DNA of 64,000 bases from Coffea arabica (GCF_036785885.1 NC_092327.1:12480001-12544000), one strand, 5' to 3'. Shown: positions 46,480 to 58,314, counted from the stretch's first letter. Translations and numbers: made by a program. Notes: generated by a model from the letters alone, not told the origin.

Positions 46480-47457
46480 TTATTCTTTGGTGAAGGGGCC
46501 AGCATCAGCTTCATTAGCAGTAGGAACTCCTCGTCCAGACTTCTCTCCTCCTTTGTTTTTCCAATTTGGAGGTTTTCCGTGCAGTTTCCAACATGTGTCA
46601 CGAGTGTGACGAGGCTTATTACAATAGTCACACCAGACCTGTGATTTTTCACTGGATTTTTCTCCTGTTCTACGCTGATAAGTTGATGTTTTAAAGGATG
46701 AGGCAACCTCTAAAGCCGATCCTTCAACAGCAATTCCAGGACCCTTCTTTCCCAGCATTACATTTCTTCTGCTTTCCTCCCTTCTAACCTCTGAGAACAC
46801 CTCACCAATTGAAGGAAGAGGCTGTCTCCCAATAATTCTCCCTCTAACTTCATCAAATTCAACGTTTAGCCCTGCCAGAAATTTAAAGATTTGGCTGTCT
46901 TCAACAGTTTTCTTATGATGCTGAAAATCCTCTGTTGATTTCCACTCATAGCTGTTGAAGAGATCCAAATCCTGCCATATTCGCTTAAGCGAATTGAAAT
47001 ATTTTGTGACAGTGTCTTCCCCTTGACGTAGATCTCCAATTTTGAGAGTCAACTCGAAAATCCGGGACTGATTTCCCAAATCAGAGTACATCTGATTGAT
47101 ATTTTCCCATAACTCTTGTGTCGTTGAATAGCACATGTAGTTAGAACTGATATCTTCCTCCATTGAGTTTACAAGCCATGTCATAACCATGGAGTTTTCC
47201 GCGTCCCATGTTGCGTAAGTAGGATCCGTGCATATTGGAGCCTTTGTTTCACCAGTTAAATACCCCATCTTGCCACGACCTCTGATATACATCCGGACTG
47301 CTTGTGACCATCGGAGAAAATTATCTCCATTCAGCCGAATGGTAGTAATCTGAATTGAGTGAGAATCAACACCAGTTTTCAAGGATTCGATTCTATTTTT
47401 GGATGAAGAGGCAGTAGTTTGAGGATTAATGGTAGAGTCTGATGATGTTTCAGACAT
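46480..47457 (-). pseudogene. Copia gag with zinc knuckle
   Basis: Begins MSETSSDSTINPQ; an upstream in-frame ATG at 47490 is less likely given the family N-terminus. It includes the plant Copia Gag core (ITTIRLNGDNFLRWSQAVRM, YLTGE, W..NSMEEDIS) and a CX2CX4HX4C knuckle (CDYCNKPRHTRDTC). It ends in a stop directly before the protease frame, in frame with it. Confidence 0.92.
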
Positions 47458-47512
47458 GATGAAGGGACAGGGGACAATGTGAAAAAACAACTAGGAGGAA
47501 AAAACAGGCAAA

Positions 47513-47528
47513 CCTAGCTCTGATGCCA
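47513..47528 (-). other. primer-binding site of Copia element
   Basis: On the minus strand TGGCATCAGAGCTAGG directly follows the 5' LTR. It is an initiator-Met-type site with one change in the usual TGGTATCAGAGC. Confidence 0.88.
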
Positions 47529-47770
47529 ACTTGAAAATAATGAATGAGGGGAATAAATTATTTCATTGATCCAAAAAAATATATACAACAGGTTTCAGCC
47601 TATATTAGGAAACTATACACAATTATATCCTTAATCCTAGGAATAAGATGTCACCCCAATTTAGCTCCTCTAATCTCTCCTAATTTACACGGTTTTATTA
47701 CTCAATATTCTACTTCCAAAAAATACAGATTTTCAATATTCTACTTCCCAAAAATACAGATTTTCCCACA
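47529..47770 (-). repeat. 5' LTR of Copia element
   Basis: 242 bp partner of 40940-41181; differences are confined to the first 32 bp sub-repeat (ccaaaaaataca against cccaaaaatgta). Confidence 0.92.
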
Positions 47771-47775
47771 AAACC

Positions 47776-50700
47776 CGAAATAGCAGAACAAGTCGAGTTA
47801 CAATACTATGTAGAGCTGGGGGATTTGGTGAAGAAGGCCATCAAAATCGAGAGGAGAAATAAGAGGAGGGGTCAATCGAGAAATTACAACCAATCTTCAC
47901 CTTTCTTTACTCGATTTTCATAGCCAAAGAAAGAAGATAAAGGATTGGTCAGCTTCAATAGTCCAAAGCTGAGACAAGAAGGACCAAACCAGCATCTAGA
48001 CCTCATGTGGATTCGGTTAAGACTAGAAATCGCGACACCAAGTGCTTTAGATGTCAGGGCCGAGGACATATCACCAGTCAGTGCCTAAACCAGTGGACCA
48101 TGATTATTCTACCTAATGGAGAAATAGTCATAGACGATGAAGTGGAGTACGAGGATATGCCTCCACTCATGGAAAAGGAGGAAGGAGAAGAGTTTCTAGT
48201 AGATGAACAAGTCAGACTTGTCATTAGACTCACCTTAGCTACTCAAGCCAAGGAAGTGGACAACTTGCAGAGAGGAAATATCTTCTACACTTGATGCGAC
48301 ATCAAAAGCAAATGTGTAGTTTGATAGTTAATGGGGGAAGTTGTGCTAATATAGCAAGTCTTATGATGATTGAAAAATTAGCACTCCCAACATTACGGCA
48401 TCCAAGACCATACAGATTACAGTGGTTGAATGACAGCAGAGATGTTTGAGTGACCAAACAAGTCCAAGCTCCTTTCCGCATCGAACGATATGAAGACATA
48501 GTCTTGTGTGACGTGGTTTCGATGTAGGCATGTCATGTCATGGCAATTTGACAAAGGAGTTAGCTTCGATGGTGTCACAAACAAATTCTTCAAGCATGAG
48601 AGCCAAAAATTCACTCTTGTACCATTGACACCAAGTCAAGTTCGTAAAGATCAAGAGAGACTTCAAAAAGAGTGTGAGGCCGAGAGCAAAAAGAAAGAGG
48701 ATTCAAAGAGTGAAAGAGCCAAGCAAAATGCGAGGGCAAAGATGGTAGATAAGTCGGCCAAAGGGGAAAAATAAGAGAGCAAACACACTATGATAGTGAG
48801 AACTAAGGGAGTAAGGAGAATTTAGGCAATCACACACCTTTACTTGTACTTTTGTGCAAAGAGGTGATGCTAATTACTAGTGAACTCACTTACACATTAC
48901 CTTCTAGTGTTGCTTCTCTCTTGTAGGAATTCGAAGATGTCTTTCCCGATGAAATTCCAAGTGGACTACCACCAATCAGGGGGATTGAACATTAGATAGA
49001 TTTGGTACCTGGTGCTGCATTTTCAAACAAAGTAGCATATCGAATGGGACTAGAAGAGACCAAGGAGCTACAATGACAAGTTGATGAGCTCTTGACTAAA
49101 GGATGGGTGCGAGAAAGTTTAAATCCATACATGGTACCTGTTATATTGGTTCTCAAAAAGATGAAAGTTGGCACATGTGAACCGATTGCAGGGCTGTCAA
49201 AGTGATAACGGTAAAATATTGACACTCTATCCCTCGATTAGATGATATGCTAGATGAGTTTTATGATGTTGTTATTTTCACGAAAATAGATTTAAAAAGT
49301 GGCTATCATCAAATTAGGATGAAAGAGGGCGACGAATGGAAAACTACCTTTAAAACTAAACATGGACTGCATGGATGGTTAGTAATGCCATTTGGATTAA
49401 CTAACGCACCTAGTACATTCATGCAGTTAATGAATCATATTCTTTGTCCATTCCTAGGAAAATTTGTGATTGTGTGTTGTGATGACATTCTGGTATATAG
49501 TCAAACTTTAGAGGAGCATGTCGAACATTTGAAATCTGTTCTTGAAGTACTTCGAAGAGAAAAGATATATGCTAATCTCAAGAAGTGCTCTTTTTGCACC
49601 AACCAGCTTGTCTTCCTAGACTTTGTTGTGAATGAGCAGGGTATAAAAGTGTATGAAGCCAAGGTAAAGACCATTCAAGAGTGGCCAACTCCTAAGTCAG
49701 TTGGAGAGGTACGCAGCTTTCATGGTTTAGCAAGTTTCTATAGGTGATTTATTAGAGATTTTAATATTATTGCTGCACGTTTGACTGCTGTTGTTAAAAA
49801 GAATAAAAAGTTTGCATAGGGTGAAGGCCAAGAAAAAGCCTTTCAATAACTTAAACACAAGCTCACGCACGCACTACTACTTGCACTACCAAGTTTTGAT
49901 AAGACTTGAAATTGACTGTGATGCTTTAGGTGTTGGTATTGGGGCTGTTTTTTATGCAAGAGGGTAAATCTATTGCATATTTTAGTGAGAAACTAAATGG
50001 GGCAGTATTAAATTATTCTACTTATGATAAAGAGTTGTACTCATTTGTTAGAACTTTAGAGACTTGGCAACATTACTTGAGATCAAGAGAGTTTGTTACC
50101 CACACTGACCATGAGTCAATTAATCACATTAAGTCTTAACACAAGTTGAGTAAGCGTCATGTCCGGTGGGTTACTTTCATAGATACATTTTTTTAATGTG
50201 ATTAAGTACAAAGTAGGAAAAACCAATGTGGTTGCTGATGCACTTTCACGAAGACATTCCTTACTCACTGCACTTGATCCTAAATTGCTTGGTTTTAAAC
50301 TGGTTAAGGAATTGTATACTAATGATCTAGATTTTGCTTCAATTTATTCTACATGTGGTAAGCCGAGCATGGTAAGTTCTTCATCCATGATGGTTTTCTA
50401 TTCTACCTCAATAGATTGTGTGCTCCTAATTGTTCTATTCGAACTTTGCTTGTTAGGAAATCACATGGAGGTGGATTGATGGGGCACTTTGGAGTTTCCA
50501 AAAGTCTAGTAGTCCTTCAAGAGCATGTTTACTGGCCTAAAATGAAGTGGGATGTGGAGCGAGTTGTGGCCAGATACATCATTTGTTTTAAAGTTAAATC
50601 CAAACTTCAACCCTATGGTTTTATACACCTTTACCAATTCTTAGTGCACCTTGGATAGACATTTCTATGTACTTTGTTTTAGGACTATCTAGGACTAAGA

Positions 50701-51585
50701 AAGGGAAAGATAGTATCTTTGTTGTTGTCGATAGGTTGTCAAAAATGGCACACTTCATCCCTTGTCATAAAACTAATGATGCATCTCATGTTGCAAATTT
50801 GTTTTTCAAAGAAAGCATTAGATTGCATGGAGTGCTGAGGACCATTGTCTCTAATAGGTATGTAAAATTTTTGAGTTTTTTTTTTGGAAAACTCTGTTGG
50901 AAAAGTTAGGCACTAAACTGGTATTTTCTACTACTAGTCATCCCCAGATTGATGACCAAATTGAGGTCGTCAATAGGACCTTCTCTACATTCTTACGTGC
51001 TATAGGAAAAACATTAAAACATGGAAACAGTGTTTACCATATGTTGAGTTTGCGTAAAATCATTTTGTGCATAGTTCTACTCTCTATTCACCATTTGAGA
51101 TTGTTTACGGCTTTAATCCTTTGACACCACTAGATTTGTCACCTTTGCCATTTTCTGAGTGTGTTAATTTAGATGGTGTTAAAAAGGCTGATTATGTGAA
51201 GAAGCTACATGAAAAGGTTCATTTCAATATTGAGTATCGAATTGCACAAGTTGCTAAGCAAGCAAACAAGGGTCGTCGAAAGATGGTTTTTGAACCTGGA
51301 AATTGGGTGTGGTTGCACTTGCGCAAGGAGAGGTTTCTTGTCCAATGGTGTAACAAGCTACTACCATGTGGAGATGGGTCATTTCAAGTTGTGGAGTGTA
51401 TCAACGACAATGCTTACAAACTTGACCTCCCTGGTGAGTACAATGTTAGTGCAACATTTAACATATCTGATCTTTCTCCTTTTCTTGCAGATGATGAAGA
51501 CGATTTGAGAGCAAATCCTTTTCAAGAGGAGGGGAATGATGGAGACCAAGGTGAGCAACCAACTATGCAACTCGAGAGGGTTTGA
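47776..51585 (+). pseudogene. gag end and pol of the old gypsy element, broken
   Basis: The reading resumes after the Copia. Pieces in order: Gag end with knuckle CFRCQGRGHITSQC (about 48037); protease region with a mutated active site (48295-48770); reverse transcriptase with [26 protein letters not shown] and CDDILVYS (49247-49747); RNase H (about 49905-50270, with [20 protein letters not shown] and VVADALSRR); integrase (50420-51130) with a damaged zinc finger; C-terminal region WVWLHLRKERF up to PPT. At least eight stops or frame shifts, for example at 48294, 49745 and 50139. The last frame runs into the 3' LTR. The RT style is that of chromoviruses; the clade was not settled. Confidence 0.9.
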
Positions 51586-52503
51586 GTGCCTTTGGGATCG
51601 GTTACACGAGCATGAGCCAAGCAACTTCGTGATGCATTTCAAGGTTGGTGCTTGCTGTCCATGACCAAGTTAATGTTCCAAATACCATTGAAGGTCTTGA
51701 AGATAAAGATTTGAAGGTTGTTCATCTCCTCCAAGTCAAGGAAGCTTTGGTCGAGTCAATTGAATTTCATGATTGAAGCCGAGTTGATTAAATTAGTTTC
51801 ATGATTAGCTAGTTATTAAATTCGTTAATCAGTTAGTCTTTTCAATAATAGTTTTATTTGGCTATCTTAACTTGCTAATTATAGCCGAATTATGGTGTCC
51901 TATTTGGTTTAGGAAAGTCATTATTTAGTCTTGTGTCTTATATGGCTATTAATACCCTAACGATGACGGCTCTGTTTGGATCCATCAATTTTTCAAAAAT
52001 TAATTTTTCAAATCCTATAAAAATTTTTAAAAAGTACTCTAAAAGGTACTTTAAAAAGTAGTCTAAATTTTTTTTAATGTTTAAAAAATATTCCAAAATA
52101 TATTCTAAAAACTCTGTTACTCTTAAATATTCTAAAATATATTCTAAAAATATCTCAACATATACTATAAAAACTCTACTATAATAAAATTTTTCAAAAC
52201 CACCCCAAAAAACAGTTAATCCAAATAGAGAAGACATTTTTTTTTCAATAATAATCAGAAATACTTAGAAAATAACAAGAGTTCTGTCATGGCTTTTACA
52301 AAAGCTCTTTGAACATCTTAAAGAAATTTCTTTGAGTGTTCATGACTTATCAATCTTCAATTGTGGCGACTTCTGCCATACCAAGATTCGTTGACCACGC
52401 AATCAATAGCTTAAGGTCTTCCGTTCCAAACGTTGATACAACTTCTAGATCCTTGGGTCTGTGTGTTGCGGGTTGCATGTGAGATAGAACGCAGTTCGTA
52501 TCA
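51537..52503 (+). repeat. 3' LTR of old gypsy element, with MITE
   Basis: Starts tgatggagac right after the purine tract caagaggaggggaa and ends gtatca. It is 967 bp, or 699 bp without the 265 bp MITE and its 3 bp duplication; the partner is 709 bp. Confidence 0.93.
51968..52232. mobile_element. 265 bp MITE in the gypsy 3' LTR
   Basis: The empty site is visible in the other LTR at about 37815, which gives exact ends: ggctctgtttggat at left, atccaaatagagaa at right, and the 3 bp gac duplicated (51965-51967 and 52233-52235). The interior is made of tcaaaa, ttctaaaa and tttaaaaagta-type blocks. A 3 bp duplication fits CACTA or PIF/Harbinger elements; the ends look more like the latter, although its usual target is TWA. 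Confidence 0.9.
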
Positions 52504-52508
52504 CCTTT

Positions 52509-53410
52509 CCATAGTCATCCTAGAATGTCTAAATAGTAGGCTGCCAAATTTATCCTTATAAATTTTTACACTACATCACGATATCTTAGGCTATTTATAA
52601 TCTCAATTAATATTGGAATGTAATTTTTCATAATAATAAATTTTCTTTGTATTTTAAATTTTTTTTCTTTTATACTAGGAAATAGATATTTTAAGATGCT
52701 TTATCTTTGACTTTTGAACAATTGCGCAAGACTTCATTTTGAATCTTATCAAAATTGAAAATAGATTAAAAATAAATTATAATTCTTTGATTTCATGTAA
52801 TTTATATTTTACCTTTTTTTTGCTTATTATATTGCTAGTAAATACAAATTTTTAACTCAAAACTCTATATATTAAAATGAATCAAGTATTACAATTGGAG
52901 AATTTTATTATCAATCCCCATCTATTTTTGAATAAAAATATCAAAATTCACATAAATAAAACCAATATTATTATAGAACAAATAAAAATAATAATAAGAC
53001 ACATTATGTCCCATAAACTATTTCAGGGCAATTAAGTCAAATTTGCATCTAACATATTTCATTTTGACACCTAAATATTGATTATACCAAATATTAGAAA
53101 TTGTAAACATTCCATTTTAATTTTTTTTAATATAAGTAGAAGGGCTCGAACCCAAGATCTCTCATTGACATTCCCTTCTTCGAACCACCTAATCCATCCG
53201 TTCTCGCATTCCATTATGACTTTTCTACCAAACCCAAGAATAATAAAGTTTTCACCACCATTCTAGATGGAAATGTATTCTGGGTGAAAAAATCTTTCTA
53301 TTCTAGGCATTTACACATACCAAACGAGAGATAAGGGGAAGGGGTAGATCCAAATGGGTCAATGGAGAATCTGAAAGGGACTGAATCACCACTGGATTAG
53401 ACGGGTGCCT
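52509..53410. other. intergenic AT-rich DNA, no gene seen
   Basis: Very AT-rich, with short frames only. At 53140-53160 there is a ggctcgaaccc block that resembles a tRNA B box in reverse, without the rest of a tRNA. Confidence 0.5.
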
Positions 53411-53412
53411 GT

Positions 53413-53654
53413 GCACCTGTTGGTGGAATTTTCAGAAAAGCTTGAAGAAGAATTCAAGTTGAGAGATTTGATCCCTTGACGTACACCCAATGATAGCTCT
53501 GTGAAATGATACGATTCTTTATTTTTTTTAAAACCCAAGCCTAATTGGTAGGGACTCACTAGTGGAATTTTAAGGAAAGACTGGAGAATAATGAAAACTA
53601 AGGGATTTGATCTCTTGATTTACACCCAGGAGCTTCATGAAATCATTCGATTCT
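53413..53654. repeat. diverged tandem repeat at the LINE target
   Basis: Two copies of about 120-145 bp share tggaatttt, gatttgatc-cttga, tacaccca and atcattcgattct-type ends (about 53425 and 53562). Part of a further copy (aaaacccc-agcctaattggt) follows the LINE at 58068, so the LINE landed inside the array. Confidence 0.7.
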
Positions 53655-53685
53655 ATTTCATCGGAAGAGAAGGTGTGCAGCAAGG

Positions 53686-56600
53686 TTGGAGGGTGTTCAA
53701 AAGGCTCTTTCCCGGAGTGAATGCAGATATTTAGTGAAACTTGAGAAGAGACTAATAGCAGATTACAATATGATTTTAGAACAGGAGGAGTTGTTATGGT
53801 ACCAAAATTCGAGGGTAAATTGGCTCAAATATGGGGAGAGAAACACGCGATATTTCCATCTGACCATAATTGCTAGACGAAGGAGAAATCATGTAACATG
53901 CCTATAGGATGAAGATAACCAATGGCAATCTGATCCAGGAGTGGTGGGCAATATGGTGAGAAGTTTTTTTCAACAACTTTATTGCTCGACGGATGGAGTG
54001 GAAGAGGAAGTGCAGTGCCAAATAAATTTTCCACAATTGAGTGATAGAAGTCTAGCATCTCTAATTCGTCCAGTGTGTCCCAAAGAAATTGAAACAACGT
54101 TGTTTGGTATGGAAGGGAATAAAGCCCCTGGCCCAGATGGTGTTCCAGCGAGTTTCTACCAAAAAGGTTGGGCAATTACAGGAGGCTCGGTGATTGATTT
54201 CATCAGCAAAGTTTTCAAGGAGAATAAGGTTCCTGTAGAGGTAAAAGGAGCTGTTATCTCTTTAATTCCGAAAGTCGAGTTCCTTGAAAAAGTGAGCCAG
54301 TTTCGGCCAGTTTCCTTATGCAATGTGCTGTTTAAACTCATCACCAAGGTGATAGTGAATAGAATTAGACCCTTCATGCCGAATTTGGTAGGGGAAATGC
54401 AATGTAGTTTCATTCCTGGAAGACAAATGATGGATAATATTGCAATAGTTCAGGAGATTGCACATACCGCCAAGAAGAAGAAGGGAAAGAAAGAAATTCT
54501 GGTAATTAAGGTTGATCTAGAGAAGACGTACGATAGGATAAACTAGAGCTTCTTAGAAGAAACTTAATATATGGTTGGGTTCCCGTATAAACTCGTAGAG
54601 TTGATAATGGATTGTATACGATGGCAGTTTACAGAGGTAATCTGGAATGCGGAAAAATTGCCAGCGTTTACGCCCACGAGGGAATGAAGCAGGGTGATTC
54701 TTTATCACCATATTTATTTGTGCTCTGTATGGAGAAGTTGAGTCATATGATAAATGAAGCAATAGGGGTAGGCAGGTGGAAACCAATTCGAGCTTCTAGA
54801 ACAGGTCCAAAACTCTCTCATCTGATGTTTGTAGATGACCTCATTTTATTTTCGGAAGCAAGTGTAGAACAAGCTAAAGTTATAGCTCATGCAATGCAGA
54901 AGTTTTGTAATATGTCTAGGCAAAAAATCAATGTAGCTAAATCCAATTTGTTTTGTTCCAAGAACATATCCAAAAGGATAGTAAAAAAGATTAGCGCACA
55001 AACAGGGATGAGGATAACACATGACTTGAGGTGACATTTGGGAATGCCGCTACTCCACAATTAGGTGTCTAAAGAGATGTTTTAGGGTTTATTAGATAAA
55101 GTTTAGGGTAAACTTGCGGGCTGGAAGAAGAAGTGTTTGTCGTATGCAGCGAGAATGACTTTGATCAAGACAGTGCTATCGGCACTCCCAACTTACATGA
55201 TGCAAACAATGGCAATCCCCACCTCTGTGTTGGATGAGTTGGAGAAATGCATGAGGAACTTCCTTTGGAATGGGATAGAGGACAGGAGAGGTATGCATAC
55301 ATAAGCTGGGGAATTGTAACCCAAGCTAGGTGCAAGGGGGGTTTAGGAATACGGAGATTAAAGAAGGTGAATAAAGCCTTACTTGCAAAATTCAATTGGA
55401 GATATCATGAACAAAAGGGAGCATTGTGGACAGAGGTCCTTAGAAGTAAATATAGTAGTGAGGAGGAATTCCAAAGGTTTATAACACCTCCCAAAACAGG
55501 CGCTTCACCAGTTTGGAGAAGCCTAAGATTTGGAAATGAAGTGATCAGGAAAGGTTTGAAATGGAGGTTGGGGAATGGCGAACGTATTCGCTTCTGGAAA
55601 GATTACTGGGTGGGGAATTCATCTTTAACCGATGATGTGTTGAAAGAGTTGCCAGAGAAAGCGATGGATAGGACGGTTAATCAGTATTGGGATAACACAA
55701 GGGGCTGGAATTGGAATGAGTTTTCGGAATACTTGCAGCAGCGGCGCTTGTTAGAAATTAGAGCTTTATGTGTAATTCCGGGAGAGCAGAATGGTGATAC
55801 AGTGTGCTGGGGATATGAGGCGAATAGGAGGTTCCTAACTCGGTCAGCATATGAGGCGGAATGTTCAGATTCTTCTAGGAGGGAAAGCATGGATTGTGGA
55901 TGGGATAAAGTTTGGCAACAGAAAGGACATGGTAGATGGAAGTTTTTGTTATGGTTAATTTGACATGGAAGGTTGATCACCAATGCCAAGAAATACAGAA
56001 GGCACTTGCATGTCAATGGAAAATGCCCTGTCTGCAAACGAGCGAGAGAATCGATATTGCATGTTCTAAGAGATTGTTCTAGAGTACAAAGGATTTGGAA
56101 GAGTCTAGTTCACCCAAACCGATGGGAAGAGTTTATGACCATGGATCATAGGGAATGGTTGGACCAGAATCTGAGAATGGTTAAGGTAGGAGTCCATGAT
56201 GATATATGCTGGCAATTCATTTTTCAAGAATGGGCGTACTCAGTTTGGAGAACGAGGAACAAGTTTAACATAACAGGAGAGGGGTCAAGGTTGCAGGTCT
56301 CGGCTAATCAGATTGTGGCTCGAGCGAGACAGGCACAGATAGCAATACTAAACGAAATGGATACAAATAGGAAAGATTGGCGCTTCATTCACTAGGAGAA
56401 ACCACCGACGGGTTGGACCAAAGTAAATGTAGATGGGGCGTCAGCAGGCAATCTGAGGGTGGCTGGAGCAGGAGGGGTTATGAGAAATGAGTTTGGTATA
56501 TGGAAAGGAGCATTTGAGGTGAATTTGGGAGTAGCTTCGAATATAGCAGCGAAGTTATGGGGAATCATCCATGGACTACAGTTGGCCTGGGAAGCAGGAC

Positions 56601-56821
56601 ATAAGAGAGTGATTGTAGAAATAGACTTAAAAGTTGCAATTATGCTTCTGGACAAATCACCTGAATTGAGCCCTTACTCTAATTTGCTAAACCAAATTGA
56701 TCGCTGGAGACACAAGAAATGGAAAGTAAGGATATCGCATATTTGGCGAGAAGGAAATAATAGTGCAAATTGTTTAGCTAAAGATAGCCTCAATAATGAG
56801 TCAGGGTTGTATTGTTTATAG
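53686..56821 (+). pseudogene. L1 ORF2: RT, zinc region and RNase H, broken
   Basis: Successive frames: pre-RT region (SRVNWLKYGERNTRYFH, 53686-53907); RT with NKAPGPDGVPASFY, FRPVSLCNVLFKLITK and FIPGRQMMDNI (53941-54546); RT palm with GDSLSPYLFVLCMEKL and FVDDLILFSEAS (54612-55034); post-RT region (55247-55963) and the zinc-finger-type block CPVCKRARESILHVLRDC (55973-56395); plant-type RNase H with NVDGASAGN and AGAGGVMRNEFG (56400-56821). Stops fall between, for example at 53908, 54544 (after YDRIN), 55033, 55964 and 56393. The frame order is preserved, so the damage is mainly by point changes and small indels. The C-terminal RNase H is typical of plant L1 elements. Confidence 0.9.
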
Positions 56822-56901
56822 AGTCCACCAGATATAGTTCAGAGATGGATGTACTTGGATATCATGGGGGTTACCACCCACCCCCCGCGCTTAGTGTCTA
56901 T

Positions 56902-58005
56902 TAGGGGTGTGCATCGAAATCGAAAGCGGTAATTCAGAAGTTTGAAATCGGAAATTTTCAAAATTTTGACTTGAAGTTCCCCGACCGAATTCGATTTCGA
57001 AATGGCCAATTCCGATTTCGAATTCGATACCGAATTGAATTCGGAATTCACCGAATCCCTTTTTTTTTTTTTGCTTTCGTTTTCAGACTTGGTTCTCACT
57101 TTTTATCTTCTCAGCTAACGGTCGTTAAAGGAAGCAATAAAAAGAAGAGAGTAAGCTAAGTCGGAGGCGGAGGAAGGAATAAAAAGAAGAGTAGCCCTGA
57201 TAAAACCAAAGTACTTGCTGCCATTATGCCTACTGCAGCAACTCCAACTATCTTCTTGGATGTTGATGGTGAGCTTGCTGGCGTTGCTGGTAGAGGCTGT
57301 GGAAGCAGCAGCGGCGGTGATACCTGGCTGGTTCGGACTGGGAGGTGGCAAAACCGGCTGATTTTGCGGGGGATTGGAGGGGGAAGCTGTGGTGTAAGAT
57401 GAGATGGAAAGAAAGTCTCTAAGTTCTGAGGAGAAGCAGATTGGGATGAAGATTGAGGGATGGAAGAAAGGATGATGAGCAAGAATGAATAAAGAATATT
57501 TGATGGACAAAGATTTGCGGCCATGAATGTGATGTCTTGAACCAAATTGAACAGAGCTCGAATGAGTTCGAATGTAGATTTTGGTTATATTTGTGGACCG
57601 TGTGGCTTTTTGGTTTAGACGAGGAAGAGGCGGTGGAAGAGTGAGGTGAGTTAAGTTAACAGGTTAGGGTTTTTGCAATATTATGTATCAGATATTAACT
57701 TATTATTTCAATTTCAATTTCAATTATTAACTTATTATGTTATATAATATATATGTATTGTTAAAAAGTAAAAACTATTATATTATATATAAATATTATT
57801 ATTCGAATTCGATATAAAATTTTCGATTTCGAATTCCCCAATTCGAAATCGGTAATTCCGATTTCAAAAATTATATTTTCGAATTCGACCCGATTTCGAC
57901 CAATTTGAAATAGGAATTACCGAATTCCATTCCGAATTACCGAAATTCCGAATTCAATTCGAAATCGGTCGGTAAATCGGAATTTTTCGAATTTGCACAC
58001 CCCTA
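56902..58005. mobile_element. non-autonomous hAT element inside the LINE tail
   Basis: 1104 bp with perfect 12 bp inverted ends taggggtgtgca / tgcacaccccta and the 8 bp duplication gtgtctat (56894-56901 and 58006-58013), the hAT signature. Subterminal regions (56925-57055 and 57800-57985) are dense in cgaaatcgg and gaattcgg motifs in both orientations, the usual transposase-binding style. No transposase. The centre carries a formin-like gene fragment on the minus strand. Confidence 0.93.
57156..57545 (-). pseudogene. captured 5' fragment of a formin-like gene (tentative)
   Basis: A 129-codon frame on the minus strand inside the hAT element. It reads as an N-terminal signal peptide (from about MAANLCPSNILYSFLLI), a block SPQNLETFFPS, a proline-rich stretch, and a membrane segment (KKIVGVAAVGIMAASTLVLS, then GLLFFLF). 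This order of signal peptide, (R/Q)N(I/L)ETFFP block, proline-rich ectodomain and membrane span is that of plant class I formins; the actin-nucleating FH2 domain is absent. A second frame (57115-57510) holds a better proline-rich part (NPPQNQPVLPPPSPNQPG), so a frameshift in the middle is likely. It could instead be another secreted proline-rich membrane protein. Confidence 0.45.
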
Positions 58006-58314
58006 GTGTCTATGTATTGAGCTGGTTAGCTCTCCGTGGTAAAAAAAATCATCCGATTCTTCATTTTTTTTTAAAACCCCAGCCTAATTGGTCGTATCGA
58101 CTCCGACAAAATCGCAAGTTAGTTTGGGTTTTAAAACACTGGTCTAAGGTGCATGCCTCCAAACCATAATTATCAAAACAGACTTTCCTGACAACATTTT
58201 AACACATCGGCATATTAATTGGGGGTGCTAAATTTCAGGGTCTTTGTAAGTTTGACTTGCACTAAGCTTATCAAGTCATTTTTTCATGACAATGTTAAGT
58301 CATTTTATTTGAGT

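Larger units (their letters stand above)
40940..47770 (-). mobile_element. Ty1/Copia element inserted in the gypsy gag
   Basis: LTRs of 242 bp at 40940-41181 and 47529-47770, with three differences by eye. The 5 bp duplication aaacc flanks it (40935-40939 and 47771-47775), confirmed by the gypsy gag reading continuing across. Minus-strand order: 5' LTR, primer site, gag, protease, integrase, reverse transcriptase, RNase H, polypurine tract (41182-41193), 3' LTR. About 5.0 kb without the solo LTR inside it. Breaks: a stop at the gag end, a stop between integrase and reverse transcriptase parts, and the solo LTR. Confidence 0.95.
37396..52503 (+). mobile_element. old degenerate Ty3/gypsy element hosting nested insertions
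   Basis: The LTRs start tgatggagac and end gtatca. A perfect 5 bp duplication ccttt flanks the whole (37391-37395 and 52504-52508). Without the nested Copia and MITE it is about 8.0 kb. Parts in order: 5' LTR, initiator-Met-type primer site, an unusually long 2.2 kb leader, gag from 40280, Copia insertion, end of gag with zinc knuckle, protease, reverse transcriptase, RNase H, integrase, polypurine tract and 3' LTR. LTR difference is about 7% over the first 260 bp by eye. Many stops and shifts; it cannot encode working proteins. Confidence 0.93.
53655..58046 (+). mobile_element. 5'-truncated L1 LINE relic
   Basis: ORF2 pieces run from 53686 to 56820 and a short A-tail (58041-58048) ends the element after the interrupting hAT. 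Flanks aatcattcgattct (53641-53654) and aatcatccgattct (58047-58060) match at 13 of 14 positions and are the probable target duplication. ORF1 and the endonuclease are missing, as is usual for 5'-truncated copies. Confidence 0.88.
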
